DNA from: Bacillus sp. sid0103
GTDB taxonomy: Bacteria > Bacillota > Bacilli > Bacillales_B > DSM-18226
NCBI RefSeq assembly: GCF_019219025.1
Contig: NZ_JAHUWN010000008.1
Span: 169,537 to 233,536 of the forward strand
Length of the DNA stretch: 64,000 nucleotides
Reading direction: 5' to 3'
The notes below the pieces were generated by a model, which saw only the letters and a list, made by a program, of their open reading frames with translations, had not been told where the DNA came from and searched no databases. How positions within the stretch are numbered: the stretch's first letter is position 1; each line of letters begins with the position of its first letter. Positions 1 through 8,577 of this stretch are shown in pieces. A program made the translations under genes and the position numbers.

Positions 1-2
1 TC

Positions 3-320
3 CGTGTAAGTGGCAAGGTTGCAGAAGTAGAATGCGATATCAATTTGAAAAGTTCAAAATCGATTCATCAGATTGAGAAAATCTATGAAAATGAAACGAA
101 AAAAATGATCCAACAGGCAATAAAACAAGTGCAGGAAAATAATAAAGTTGACATTTTTGGCTTTGGCGAGGCGATTCATAGGGCGGATCCTAAAGCGTGG
201 AAAAAATTAAAAATAGATTGGGATGAAAAATTTCAGGACTTGAAGGTAAATATTACAATAGATGGGGAAATCCATGGTATCGGAACTGTCGGTAATTCAT
301 TTCTCGATAAAATAAATTAA
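3..320 (+). CDS. Ger(x)C-family germinant-receptor lipoprotein, C-terminal part
   Basis: The reading frame is open from the left edge of the window, so the N-terminus with its signal peptide and lipobox lies outside. The visible ~105 residues match the C-terminal domain of GerAC-type subunits: a long amphipathic helix rich in Glu, Lys and Gln followed by the family signature DIFGFGEAIHR, then WKKLKIDW and a short beta-rich tail. GerAC-type proteins are membrane-anchored subunits of spore nutrient receptors in the inner spore membrane. The gene ends 35 bases before a GerA-type subunit gene and is probably in the same operon. Family assignment is firm; the specific receptor cannot be named. Confidence 0.85.
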   Translation, partial: RVSGKVAEVECDINLKSSKSIHQIEKIYENETKKMIQQAIKQVQENNKVDIFGFGEAIHRADPKAWKKLKIDWDEKFQDLKVNITIDGEIHGIGTVGNSFLDKIN

Positions 321-355
321 ATCATCATTGTTTCGATACTGAGGGGGATCAATTG

Positions 356-1948
356 ATGGGTTTTTTTAAGAAACAGAGAAGTAAAAACAGAATTAAACTG
401 TTGAAATTAGAGATAGATGACCAAGGTATTAACGAAGCCAGTGACTTATTAAAACTTAGCCTTGAAGAAAACAAACATTATGTACTTCGAATGCTTGGAA
501 ATAGTCGGGATATCGTGTATAGAGAAATACAAATCGGCAAATCAGTTAAAGCAGGCATTTTCTATGCGGATGGATTAGTGGATACGAATTCGATTCAAAA
601 CTTTATCCTAGAACCACTCATGTTAGATATCCATTTCCATGACGATCAGACCATTTCTTCAACGCGTAATGTATTAAAAGTATTAAAAGATCAAATTCTT
701 ACGGTCGGATCGATAAAGGATGTTACGGAATTCAGCTCTCTTTTCGATTCATTATTATCTGGCGATGTCATTCTCTTGTTGGATGGCTATAGTCAAGGGT
801 TCATCATCAGTATGCGTGGCTGGAAAGACCGCGGTGTAAATGAATCCACATCTGAAACAGTCGTTCGGGGACCTAAGGAAGGTTTCACTGAATCCATAGG
901 TACTAATACGGCTTTAATTCGCAGAAAAATAAAATCCCCGAATTTATGGATAGAAACCAAAAACATTGGTAGAGTGACTAAAACAGATGTAGCAATCATG
1001 TATATCAATGGAATAGCAAATAGAAAAGTTGTCCAAGAAGTTCATGATAGACTTGACCGGATTGAAATTGATGGAATATTGGAAAGTGGTTATATTGAGG
1101 AATTAATTCAGGATACAACCTACAGCCCGTTTCCAACTATCTATAACTCAGAGCGGCCAGATGTGATTTCTGCAGAGCTCCTTGAAGGAAAGGTTGCCAT
1201 ATTAGTAGATGGTTCACCAAATGTTTTGATTGTTCCAGCACTATTCGTTTCGTTTTTACATGTTGCAGAAGACTATTATCAGCGTGCAGATATTAGTACG
1301 CTCATTCGTATGCTTCGTTTTTTTAGCATTATCATTGCACTTTTGGCACCCTCACTTTATATTGCTATTACTACCTATCATCAGGAAATGATACCCACTG
1401 AACTGTTAATCAATCTTGCTGCCCAACGGGAAGGTGTTCCCTTTCCAGCCTTTATTGAAGCTCTAATGATGGAGGTAGCATTTGAAATTTTGCGGGAAGC
1501 GGGCTTACGAATGCCTAGGGCTATAGGCTCTGCAATATCAATCGTTGGGACTTTAGTAATTGGTACTGCAGCAGTTCAGGCTGGAATCGTTTCGGCTGCC
1601 ATGGTAATCGTTGTGGCAATCACGGCAATATCCAGCTTTATCCTTCCTTCCGTAGCCATGTCCATGTCGCTCCGTATGCTTCGTTTTCCAATGATGGGGC
1701 TTGCTGCTTCATTTGGTTTATTCGGTATAATAGTCGGTTTAATTTCACTTATCCTTCATATGAGCAGTTTGCGTTCTTTTGGGGTTCCATATATGAGTCC
1801 TTTTGGACCTTTAATTCCTCAAGATTTAAAGGATACGGTTGTACGGGTACCATGGTGGGGGATGTTTTCCCGCCCGCGTCTTATCAGTCAAAAAAACATA
1901 AGCCGCGAACAGAATTCGGCGCCAAAACCCTCTCAAAATAAAATATAG
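356..1948 (+). CDS. GerA-type spore germination receptor subunit
   Basis: A 530-residue protein of the GerAA/GerKA family, the A subunit of nutrient germinant receptors. The N-terminal half (about 1-290) is hydrophilic; the C-terminal half carries several membrane segments and the conserved family stretch PFPAFIEALMMEVAFEILRE, with AVQAGIVSAAMVIVV after it. The tail ends in a Pro/Arg-rich cytoplasmic segment typical of the family. ATG at 356 is preferred over the TTG one codon earlier, because GAGGGGG at 341-347 is correctly spaced from it. It follows a C-type subunit gene and precedes a small two-helix protein gene. Expression in the forespore under SigG is expected from family knowledge but was not shown here. 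Confidence 0.93.
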   Translation: MGFFKKQRSKNRIKLLKLEIDDQGINEASDLLKLSLEENKHYVLRMLGNSRDIVYREIQIGKSVKAGIFYADGLVDTNSIQNFILEPLMLDIHFHDDQTISSTRNVLKVLKDQILTVGSIKDVTEFSSLFDSLLSGDVILLLDGYSQGFIISMRGWKDRGVNESTSETVVRGPKEGFTESIGTNTALIRRKIKSPNLWIETKNIGRVTKTDVAIMYINGIANRKVVQEVHDRLDRIEIDGILESGYIEELIQDTTYSPFPTIYNSERPDVISAELLEGKVAILVDGSPNVLIVPALFVSFLHVAEDYYQRADISTLIRMLRFFSIIIALLAPSLYIAITTYHQEMIPTELLINLAAQREGVPFPAFIEALMMEVAFEILREAGLRMPRAIGSAISIVGTLVIGTAAVQAGIVSAAMVIVVAITAISSFILPSVAMSMSLRMLRFPMMGLAASFGLFGIIVGLISLILHMSSLRSFGVPYMSPFGPLIPQDLKDTVVRVPWWGMFSRPRLISQKNISREQNSAPKPSQNKI

Positions 1949-1990
1949 CGTCTTTAAAAATCTATAATGGAGTAAGGAGTTGCCGACATA

Positions 1991-2221
1991 GTGGCTGTTG
2001 CAGGAATCTTAGTCATTTCCGCTGTAATTATTGTGATAGATGTACCTCCTTTGTTGAGAAAAAAATTAGTAAAAGAGCTATGGATATTTTCCATTCTCCT
2101 GCTATTTGGAACCATGTTAAGTATTGCACAAGCCCTGGGTATTAGTATTCCTAATCCACTAGATTGGTTAACAGTCCTTTATAAACCATTTTCCGACATG
2201 ATGAAGAATTTATTAAAGTGA
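1991..2221 (+). CDS. Small two-helix germinant-receptor D-type subunit
   Basis: A 76-residue hydrophobic protein starting with GTG behind AAGGAG at 1974-1979. It has two predicted membrane segments (about residues 3-20 and 29-48) separated by a short Lys/Arg-rich loop, then a C-terminal segment ending in Lys. Size, topology and position directly after a GerA-type gene match the small D subunits found in many Bacillus germinant-receptor operons, which modulate receptor function. The assignment rests on topology and context rather than a diagnostic motif. It seems to end the operon. Confidence 0.7.
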   Translation: MAVAGILVISAVIIVIDVPPLLRKKLVKELWIFSILLLFGTMLSIAQALGISIPNPLDWLTVLYKPFSDMMKNLLK

Positions 2222-2298
2222 CCGATTTGTGCGTGATTTTTTTAGGTATTACACTTTTCTTTTGGTTTTAATCTTTGAGAAATTTTCACAGAGTATAA

Positions 2299-2327
2299 TT
2301 GTGATGGAATATGATTTCTGCTACAAT
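2299..2327 (+). promoter_or_regulatory. Candidate SigA promoter for smpB
   Basis: TTGTGA and TACAAT are separated by 17 bases, 27 bases before the smpB start codon. Spacing is ideal and both boxes are near consensus; no transcript data are available. Confidence 0.5.
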
Positions 2328-2353
2328 TAATTCCATAAGAAGAGGTGAATCTT

Positions 2354-2821
2354 ATGCCAAAAGGTGAAGGAAAAGTTGTTGCGCAAAACAAAAAGGCTTA
2401 CCATGACTATTTTATCGAAGAAACCTATGAAGCTGGAATTGTCTTGCAGGGAACAGAAATCAAATCAATTCGGGCTGGAAAAGTAAATCTAAAGGATTCC
2501 TATGCACGGATTCAAAATGGGGAAGCGATTTTATTCGGTATGCATGTCAGCCCCTATGAGCAAGGAAATCGTTTTAACCACGACCCATTAAGAACACGAA
2601 CACTTCTATTACATAAACGTGAAATTAGTAAGTTAATTGGCGAAACGAAAGAAGCTGGGTATGCGCTGGTTCCATTAAAACTCTATTTGAAAAATGGATT
2701 TTGCAAAGTATTAATTGGACTTGCCAAAGGTAAAAAGAATTACGATAAGCGTGAATCCTTAAAACAAAAAGAAGCAAAGCGTGAAATCGAACGGGCTTTC
2801 CGCGACCGTCAAAAAATGTAA
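2354..2821 (+). CDS. smpB: SsrA-binding protein SmpB
   Basis: SmpB binds tmRNA and delivers it to stalled ribosomes for trans-translation. The 155-residue protein has the family's usual length and motifs: [20 protein letters not shown] near the N-terminus, [23 protein letters not shown] in the OB-fold core, and the basic tail ending AFRDRQKM that inserts into the mRNA channel. The ATG at 2354 (MPKGEGK) is chosen because AGAAGAGGTG lies just upstream and it matches other Bacillus SmpB starts; a longer reading from 2345 lacks support. The tmRNA gene follows by 171 bases on the same strand, the usual Bacillus arrangement. Confidence 0.98.
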   Translation: MPKGEGKVVAQNKKAYHDYFIEETYEAGIVLQGTEIKSIRAGKVNLKDSYARIQNGEAILFGMHVSPYEQGNRFNHDPLRTRTLLLHKREISKLIGETKEAGYALVPLKLYLKNGFCKVLIGLAKGKKNYDKRESLKQKEAKREIERAFRDRQKM

Positions 2822-2858
2822 TCAGGTAAACTGGAAATTATTTTACAAATACTTGTAA

Positions 2859-2886
2859 TTGAAAAATGCATCAAGTATGGTATAAT
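2859..2886 (+). promoter_or_regulatory. Promoter for tmRNA, extended -10
   Basis: TTGAAA, 16 bases, then TATAAT preceded by TGG, an extended -10 element. It implies a transcript start near 2893, about 100 bases before the mature tmRNA 5' end. The leader between them contains small hairpins (for example GTCGC/GCGAC at about 2893-2907), so the precursor would need 5' processing, normally by RNase P. Confidence 0.65.
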
Positions 2887-2992
2887 AAGTTTGTCGCCAA
2901 GAGCGACGGAAACTTTTGCTCAAGGACATTTGCCTGAGCATCCTAACGTCTACAGCTTTAATCTTTCATTAGATTGCAGCTCCTTTTATTAT

Positions 2993-3350
2993 GGGGACGC
3001 TACGGATTCGACAGGGGTAGTTTGAGCTTAGGTCGCGAGTCGAGGGGATCGGCCTCGTTAAAACGTCAAAGCCATAACTGGCAAAACTAACAACAACCTC
3101 GCTTTCGCAGCTTAATACTGCATAGCGGTTCCTCCCTCCATTGCCCATGTGGTAGGGTAAGGGACTCACTCTAAGTGGGCTACGCCAGATTCCACCGCCT
3201 GAGGATGAAGGAAGAGAACAACCAGGCTAGCTGACCGGACGCCGGTCGATAGGCAAAAGGCTCAGCGAAACACCAATATATCGACTACACTCGTAGAAGC
3301 TTAAGTGGCGATATCTTTGGACGTGGGTTCGACTCCCACCGTCTCCACTA
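2993..3350 (+). ncRNA. ssrA: Transfer-messenger RNA (tmRNA, SsrA)
   Basis: The 5' end GGGGACGCTACGGATTCGAC and 3' end with T-loop GGGTTCGACTCCCACC and CGTCTCC are hallmarks of one-piece tmRNA; GGGGACG pairs with CGTCTCC to form the tRNA-like acceptor stem. The resume reading frame at 3080-3115 encodes GKTNNNLAFAA followed by TAA, so with the tRNA-carried Ala the tag is AGKTNNNLAFAA. This is shorter than the B. subtilis tag but keeps the degron-type AA end. After the discriminator A (3347) the genome reads CTA rather than CCA, so the mature CCA end would have to be added or repaired by nucleotidyltransferase. It partners with the adjacent SmpB. Confidence 0.97.
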
Positions 3351-3382
3351 CATAGTGGAAAAGAAAGACCAGCAGATTATAA

Positions 3383-3431
3383 AATAAAGCATAAGTTGTC
3401 CTAAATAGACAATTTATGCTTTATTTTTTTT
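3383..3431 (+). terminator. Intrinsic terminator of ssrA
   Basis: An 18-bp near-perfect stem (3383-3400 with 3408-3425) is followed by a T tract. It lies 33 bases after the end of tmRNA. Confidence 0.85.
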
Positions 3432-3518
3432 CTGGACATTTTATGGTTTATTATGAAATTATAATAACCGTTAAAAAATTAATAAACTCTTGTTGAACGT
3501 GTGCATGAGTTAAAAACC

Positions 3519-3547
3519 AAAGCTGTCATTGAGGCAGCTTTTTTTTG
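3519..3547 (+). terminator. Second terminator-like hairpin
   Basis: AAGCTGTC pairs with GGCAGCTT around a short loop and is followed by eight T. It lies between ssrA and the efflux operon and insulates the latter. Confidence 0.6.
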
Positions 3548-3574
3548 TGCTATCGAAGTCAAATGTAATTTCCT

Positions 3575-3594
3575 GTTCATCGTCCGTTCACATA
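3575..3594 (+). promoter_or_regulatory. HssR-type direct-repeat operator upstream of hrtB
   Basis: Two 9-base units, GTTCATCGT and GTTCACATA, are separated by two bases (11-base period). The S. aureus HssR operator is a direct repeat of GTTCATATT with a 2-base gap, so both unit and spacing agree. It lies 46 bases before the hrtB start codon and the cognate regulator genes are immediately downstream of hrtBA. Function is inferred from motif and context. Confidence 0.7.
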
Positions 3595-3639
3595 GCGATT
3601 TTAAACTAAGGATGTCAAAAAGAAATTGGGGGAATTAAG

Positions 3640-4674
3640 ATGAACATTGCTTGGAAAGAAATTAAGAAAAATAAAGTAAGGTTTTTGATTTTAGGTTCAA
3701 TCGTTTTTCTCGTTAGTTTATTAACGTTTGTTATATCAGGCTTGGCAAATGGATTATCACAAGATAATGCTGCATTAATTAAAGATTTACCAAATGGACA
3801 ATTTTATATGAATAAAGATGCAGAGCAAACCTATAATCTTTCAAGAATAGATAGCAGTACCCAAGATAAAGTTTTAAAAGAACAAAAAGGTGCGGTTGCA
3901 TTTTCAATTCAAATGGGATTTTTGAATGATAGTGCTGGTAAGCAACGAAGCGTTGCCTTTGTTACATCGACCGATTCAAATTCGTTTAAAAATGTAAAAA
4001 AAGGAGAAATCGTACTAGATCGCTCAATGGAAGACATGGGTATAAAAGTCGGGGATACCTTAACCAATAATCAATACAGCAGCAAGTTTCTTGTAAAAGG
4101 TTTTGTGGACCATAGTAAATACAGCCATGCGCCTGTCGCTTATATTAGTATGGAAGACTATAAAGAAATTTACCGGTCCGAAGAAATGCAGTTGATTTTC
4201 ATCCCAGGAGGGGATGAAACACAAGTATTCACTGGCTTACAATCATTCTCGAAAAATCAGTTCCTTAATACAATTTCAAGTTATAAAGCAGAACAGATGT
4301 CTCTAAATATGATTGTTTGGTTTCTAGTTGTTATTAGCGGAATGCTGTTTGCGATCTTTTTCTACATGATGAACGTTCAAAAAATTGGTCTTTACGGTAT
4401 TTTTAAAGCAATCGGTGTAAAAACACTTGCCTTGTTTAAAATTATGTGGACACAAATGGTACTGATTACAGTAATTGCACTTAGTTTATCAGTTGCACTC
4501 AGTCAAGTCTTTAATATGATTGCACCTAAAGGAATGCCTTTTAGTTTAACCCCTGAAACAACCGTACAATTGTCAGCAGTCTTTTTAATTATCGGATTTA
4601 TTGGAGCTACTCTTTCAGGTATGCAAATAAAAAAAGTCGAACCATTACAAGCAATACAACAAGGAGAGATTTAA
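3640..4674 (+). CDS. hrtB: Heme-efflux type ABC transporter permease (HrtB-like)
   Basis: A 344-residue MacB/FtsX-type permease of the DevC/HrtB group. It has one N-terminal membrane segment (about 14-36), a large extracytoplasmic domain (about 40-220), and three C-terminal membrane segments around 225-245, 268-292 and 305-327, ending in KKVEPLQAIQQGEI, typical of the group. HrtB with the HrtA ATPase relieves heme toxicity in Firmicutes. The gene sits one base upstream of the ATPase gene and is followed by an HssRS-like sensor pair, which supports heme rather than a generic substrate. A HssR-type direct repeat precedes it. The substrate is an inference from this set of neighbours. Confidence 0.85.
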   Translation: MNIAWKEIKKNKVRFLILGSIVFLVSLLTFVISGLANGLSQDNAALIKDLPNGQFYMNKDAEQTYNLSRIDSSTQDKVLKEQKGAVAFSIQMGFLNDSAGKQRSVAFVTSTDSNSFKNVKKGEIVLDRSMEDMGIKVGDTLTNNQYSSKFLVKGFVDHSKYSHAPVAYISMEDYKEIYRSEEMQLIFIPGGDETQVFTGLQSFSKNQFLNTISSYKAEQMSLNMIVWFLVVISGMLFAIFFYMMNVQKIGLYGIFKAIGVKTLALFKIMWTQMVLITVIALSLSVALSQVFNMIAPKGMPFSLTPETTVQLSAVFLIIGFIGATLSGMQIKKVEPLQAIQQGEI

Positions 4675-4675
4675 A

Positions 4676-5356
4676 ATGGATATATTTACAATAGATGAAG
4701 TTAGAAAAACGTTTACTAATGGTGAAGTGAAGGAAGAAATACTAAAAGGAATTAATCTTTCCCTTAGAGAGGGAGAGATAACAGCATTAGTGGGTGCATC
4801 AGGCTCTGGTAAAAGCACACTCCTTACAATAGCGGCGGGACTTCAACACGCATCAGATGGGCAAGTAATATTCGAAGGAGAAAATTTGACTAATATGAGT
4901 TCGGAGCAAGTTCGGAAAATACGAGCAAGTAAATTTGGTTTCATCTTTCAATTTGCACATCTCGTTCCTTTTCTTACAGTAGAAGAGCAACTGTTACTAA
5001 TGATGGAGGTATCTGAATCTAAATTGAAGAAACTTGAACAAAAAAAAGAAATTGACAACATACTAAAATTAGTTGATATGGACCATCGGAAAAAGGCATA
5101 CCCATCTTCATTATCTGGCGGGGAAAAGCAACGAGTTGCAATAGCTCGCGCAATTATCCATAAGCCAAAAGTTCTTTTTGCAGATGAACCAACTGCGAGT
5201 TTAGATTCAAAAAGGTCTAAAGATGTTATGAGGTTAATCCGAAATTTAACTAAAACGCTAAACATTACTACTTTAATCGTTACACATGACGAAGAAATGC
5301 TTTCCTATGCTGACCATATGATTCAAATGAGCGATGGGCGGATTTTGCAAAGTTAG
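4676..5356 (+). CDS. hrtA: Heme-efflux type ABC transporter ATPase (HrtA-like)
   Basis: A 226-residue ABC ATPase of the MacB/LolD class. Walker A is GASGSGKST near residue 42, the Q-loop lies in FQFAHLVPF, the signature is LSGGEKQR, Walker B is VLFADEPT and the switch His is in VTHDEE. It would power the HrtB permease one base upstream. Its ribosome binding site AAGGAGAG lies inside the end of hrtB, so the two are translationally linked. The ATPase class is certain; heme specificity comes from its neighbours. Confidence 0.88.
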   Translation: MDIFTIDEVRKTFTNGEVKEEILKGINLSLREGEITALVGASGSGKSTLLTIAAGLQHASDGQVIFEGENLTNMSSEQVRKIRASKFGFIFQFAHLVPFLTVEEQLLLMMEVSESKLKKLEQKKEIDNILKLVDMDHRKKAYPSSLSGGEKQRVAIARAIIHKPKVLFADEPTASLDSKRSKDVMRLIRNLTKTLNITTLIVTHDEEMLSYADHMIQMSDGRILQS

Positions 5357-5469
5357 ATTAAGGACCATAGTTATAGGCAAAGGATAAATCTTGCTAAAAT
5401 AATATTAACAGACCTGACACTTTTACGTGGGCCTATTTATTATATTTTGTTTTATTAATGTAAGGTACA

Positions 5470-5502
5470 GGAACTGAAGTTTTACAACTTCGGTTTCTTT
5501 GC
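5470..5502 (+). terminator. Terminator between hrtA and hssR
   Basis: A 12-bp stem with two G-T pairs (5470-5481 with 5486-5497) and a T-rich end. It suggests that the efflux genes and the sensor genes are separate transcripts. Confidence 0.6.
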
Positions 5503-5570
5503 TTGCATGTAATGGTTATGATAAAGGTAATTAAAGATAGTAATTTTGAATTTTATAGGAGAAAACATTT

Positions 5571-6251
5571 ATGACAACTATTCTAATTGTTGATGACGAT
5601 CTCAATATTTTAAAGCTTCTAGATATTCACTTATCTGAAATAGGCTATAGAGTATTCCAAGCAAAAAACGGTATCGAAGCTTTGGAAATTCTTAATAGGG
5701 AAGCTTGTGATTTAGCAGTCGTGGACGTAATGATGCCTTTTATGGATGGCTATGCGCTAACAAATGAGATTAGAAAAAAGTATGCTATTCCAGTTATCCT
5801 ATTAACAGCTAAAAATCAAATTGAGGATAAGGAGAAGGGATTTCAAGCTGGAACGGATGATTATTTAGTTAAGCCATTTGAACCAAAAGAATTAAGTTTT
5901 CGTATAAAAGCTTTGTTACGGAGATATGATAATCAACCAGATGAATCAATTGTTCGCATTGGAAATACAACAATCAACAAAAAAAGCTATGAGGTTAAGA
6001 TTAGGGAAAGAACCTCACTTTTACCCTTAAAGGAGTTTGAACTTTTATTTTTTCTAACTTCTAATCCAATGCAAGTTTTTTCTAGAGAACACCTAATTGA
6101 ACATATTTGGGGTTTGAATTTTGAAGGGGATGAAAGAACAGTAGATGTCCATATAAAAAGATTGAGGGAACGGTTTTCTAAGTTGACAGATGATTTCCAA
6201 ATAAAAACAATACGTGGGGTTGGATATCTCTTAGAGGTCAAACATAGATGA
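5571..6251 (+). CDS. hssR: Heme-responsive response regulator (HssR-like)
   Basis: A 226-residue OmpR/PhoB-type regulator. The receiver domain (1-115) has the acidic pocket DDD at 8-10, the phosphorylation Asp in VVDVMMPFMDG (near 52), a Thr in LLTAK and Lys in VKPFEPKEL. The C-terminal winged helix (about 130-222) includes FSREHLIEHIWG and GDERTVDVHIKRLRERF, close to S. aureus HssR including the unusual GTDDY-VKPFE-KEL segment. It would activate hrtBA through the direct repeat at 3575. It overlaps the kinase gene by four bases (ATGA). Confidence 0.88.
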   Translation: MTTILIVDDDLNILKLLDIHLSEIGYRVFQAKNGIEALEILNREACDLAVVDVMMPFMDGYALTNEIRKKYAIPVILLTAKNQIEDKEKGFQAGTDDYLVKPFEPKELSFRIKALLRRYDNQPDESIVRIGNTTINKKSYEVKIRERTSLLPLKEFELLFFLTSNPMQVFSREHLIEHIWGLNFEGDERTVDVHIKRLRERFSKLTDDFQIKTIRGVGYLLEVKHR

Positions 6252-7630
6252 AAACTCTATATGTGAAATTTATTGTAATAACTATTGGAATCATGGTTGT
6301 AAGCTTCATCTTAGCTTTTTTAATCTCTAATACCTATTATCAACAAAAATTAAAACCTTATAATGACAAAAAAAACACAAGAATTGCACTAGATATTGCA
6401 GCATTTGCTAAAGAGCATCCAAAAATCAACTTGACAGAGTATTTAGAAAGTATTGCAGCAGTTGGGTACCAAATTAATCTAGTAGATAATCAGGGAAATA
6501 GAAAATTCTTTGGCGAACCATTCAGGGACAAAAGTCTTTCAGCTTCGACTAAAGAGGATGTATTAAATGGTACTATTTACCATGGAATTCTTCACTTTCC
6601 TCAGGAAACATTTGTAACAGGATTTTTTGCTAATGAGCTGAGGAATACGATTGGTGTTCCTTTGAAACATAACGGAAGAAACTTTGCTCTTTTTGTTAGA
6701 CCAGATATAAAACTCCTTTTCAATGAGATGCACATTTTATTTGGATGGATACTTGCATTATCGATTACGTTGAGCATAGCGATGGTAGTTATTAGTACAA
6801 AATATTTAGTAAAACCGATCTCTAACTTAACTAAAGCAACCAAATTGTTGTCAAATGGAGATTTTAATATAGAACTTAATATAACTCGTCATGATGAGTT
6901 AGGGGAACTTTCACATAGTTTTTTAAGAATGGCGAGAAAATTAGAACAAATGGATGAAATGAGGAAGGAATTCATATCGAATATTTCTCATGATATACAG
7001 TCACCTCTCTCTAATATAAAAGGATATACGAATCTATTGGATAATAATGATTCAATAAGCAAAGAAGAAAGATCCCAATACGTTTCAATCATTAACGGTG
7101 AAATTAAAAGGCTTTCTACCTTAACAAAACAATTGCTACTTCTTGCCTCATTAGATCGAAATGAGGATATTATGAAGAAAAGATTATTCAACATTGGTCA
7201 ACAATTGAAGGAATTGGTGCGAAATTATCAATGGGCAGTAAGTGAAAAAGGTATAATGCTTAGCTACTCCTTACCAGATTTAGAAATTATCGGTGATCCA
7301 TCCTTACTGAATAATGTTTGGGATAACCTTTTATCAAATGCCATTAAATATAATAAACCGAATGGCAGTATAGAGATATCAATTGAAGAAAGAGGTGAAT
7401 CGGTCTGGATAACTTTTGAGGATACAGGAACAGGGATGAATAATACGGAATTAGAAAGGATATTTGATCGCTTTTATCGGGCAGATATAGCGCGTACAAG
7501 AACTACTGAGGGAACAGGATTGGGTCTATCAATTGTGGCAACCATCGTCAAACTGCATGGGGGTCATATTACTGTGAAAAGTAAAGAAAAAGTTGGGTCT
7601 ACTTTTATTGTAGAATTACCAGTTAGATAG
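6248..7630 (+). CDS. hssS: Heme-sensing histidine kinase (HssS-like)
   Basis: A 460-residue membrane kinase. Membrane segments lie at about 7-29 and 163-185 with an extracytoplasmic sensor of about 130 residues between them; HAMP, HisKA with SNISHDIQSPLSNIKGY (phosphorylated His) and HATPase domains with DNLLSNAIKYN, EDTGTGM and GTGLGLSI follow. Length and layout match HssS (about 457 residues), which reports damaging heme levels. The start codon overlaps the regulator stop codon, indicating coupled translation. Confidence 0.88.
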   Translation: MKTLYVKFIVITIGIMVVSFILAFLISNTYYQQKLKPYNDKKNTRIALDIAAFAKEHPKINLTEYLESIAAVGYQINLVDNQGNRKFFGEPFRDKSLSASTKEDVLNGTIYHGILHFPQETFVTGFFANELRNTIGVPLKHNGRNFALFVRPDIKLLFNEMHILFGWILALSITLSIAMVVISTKYLVKPISNLTKATKLLSNGDFNIELNITRHDELGELSHSFLRMARKLEQMDEMRKEFISNISHDIQSPLSNIKGYTNLLDNNDSISKEERSQYVSIINGEIKRLSTLTKQLLLLASLDRNEDIMKKRLFNIGQQLKELVRNYQWAVSEKGIMLSYSLPDLEIIGDPSLLNNVWDNLLSNAIKYNKPNGSIEISIEERGESVWITFEDTGTGMNNTELERIFDRFYRADIARTRTTEGTGLGLSIVATIVKLHGGHITVKSKEKVGSTFIVELPVR

Positions 7631-7688
7631 AAATTTTTGTACTATGCCATACATTACCTATGGGAAAATCTTCATAATATTTAGTATA

Positions 7689-7741
7689 AAAAAATCTATC
7701 CTTTCTTTCATTTCAAAATGAAATGGAAGGATAGATTTTTG
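7689..7741. terminator. Bidirectional terminator, hssS and coat gene
   Basis: A long near-perfect hairpin with A-rich left and T-rich right edges (AAAAATCTATCC pairing with GGATAGATTTTT) lies between convergent genes and could stop both transcripts. Confidence 0.85.
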
Positions 7742-7764
7742 TCTTATTTTATTTGGACTTCATT

Positions 7765-8418
7765 TTAATGATTGATGTTGTTCATATTCATATTGTTAGT
7801 TTGCGGCATTCCTTGTGCAGGGGCGAAGGCATTAAGCAGTTGATTCATATCCTGCTGTGCAAGCTGCGGTACTTGATAGTAATGATGTTTATTTTGATAA
7901 ATCGAGATTTCATAAGCCATTTCAATACAATTTGGAACAGAGTCGGCGAGGACGCGGCGAACTACCGGATTGGTTGTCTCACATGCAGCCATTGTCTTCG
8001 CTGAGGCCCCAGTTTTACAGGAAGCAAGCATGCAGCTGGAAATGAATTCATCATTAATCTCCGATGCAGATTGCCAAGGTTTTTTTGGCTGGGAGGGTTT
8101 CATCCCATAGACCCAATCATTGCCTTGTTTCATCATATATTTTCCTGTCGGTTTGGAAGGATCCTGTCCGGTTTTGAAACACTCCACAGTGATATTGTAT
8201 TCATCCTGCATAAATTGATATTGGCGGTCCAGAATATCCATCAATTCTGGATCTTTTACGTGTTGACGATATAACATATAGGAATTCATGGTTCCTATTG
8301 CGCCTGATAAGACTTCATGTAAGTCGAAAAGTTCATGACCACCGTGATTCATTTGTGGCGGTACAGATCCTGTATGCATGTTTTGGTGCGTTTGTCCTTG
8401 TTGTTGGTTTTGCATCAT
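7765..8418 (-). CDS. CotF-type spore coat protein (YhcQ-like)
   Basis: A 217-residue protein with a coat-F (ferritin-like helical) domain. The N-terminus is rich in Gln, His and Met; the conserved part includes HELFDLHEVLSGAIGTMNSY, YQFMQDEYN and a second helical pair around CMLASCKTGASAKT with RVLADSVPNCIEMAYEI. The tail is Asn/Met-rich (NNMNMNNINH). Such proteins are outer spore or coat components. Two adjacent ATGs (8418 and 8415) both follow the GGAGGAGA site at 8425-8432. It is transcribed away from the encapsulin operon. Confidence 0.85.
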   Translation of the reverse strand: MMQNQQQGQTHQNMHTGSVPPQMNHGGHELFDLHEVLSGAIGTMNSYMLYRQHVKDPELMDILDRQYQFMQDEYNITVECFKTGQDPSKPTGKYMMKQGNDWVYGMKPSQPKKPWQSASEINDEFISSCMLASCKTGASAKTMAACETTNPVVRRVLADSVPNCIEMAYEISIYQNKHHYYQVPQLAQQDMNQLLNAFAPAQGMPQTNNMNMNNINH

Positions 8419-8577
8419 GAATGTATCTCCTCCTAATGATATTGAACATAACCATAGTTAGTATGTTTCGGAAGAAAAGAGTTATTCATTTTCTATGGAA
8501 ATTATGGAAAATCGGTATTAAACTCGTCTATCCACGTCAATAATGATAGGTAGTTGATTTTTTAAGGGGTGGATAAA

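Noticed and set aside
2969..3169. Minus-strand frame across the tmRNA gene
   Set aside because: The region is a structural RNA with clear acceptor stem and tag frame; the minus frame is accidental.
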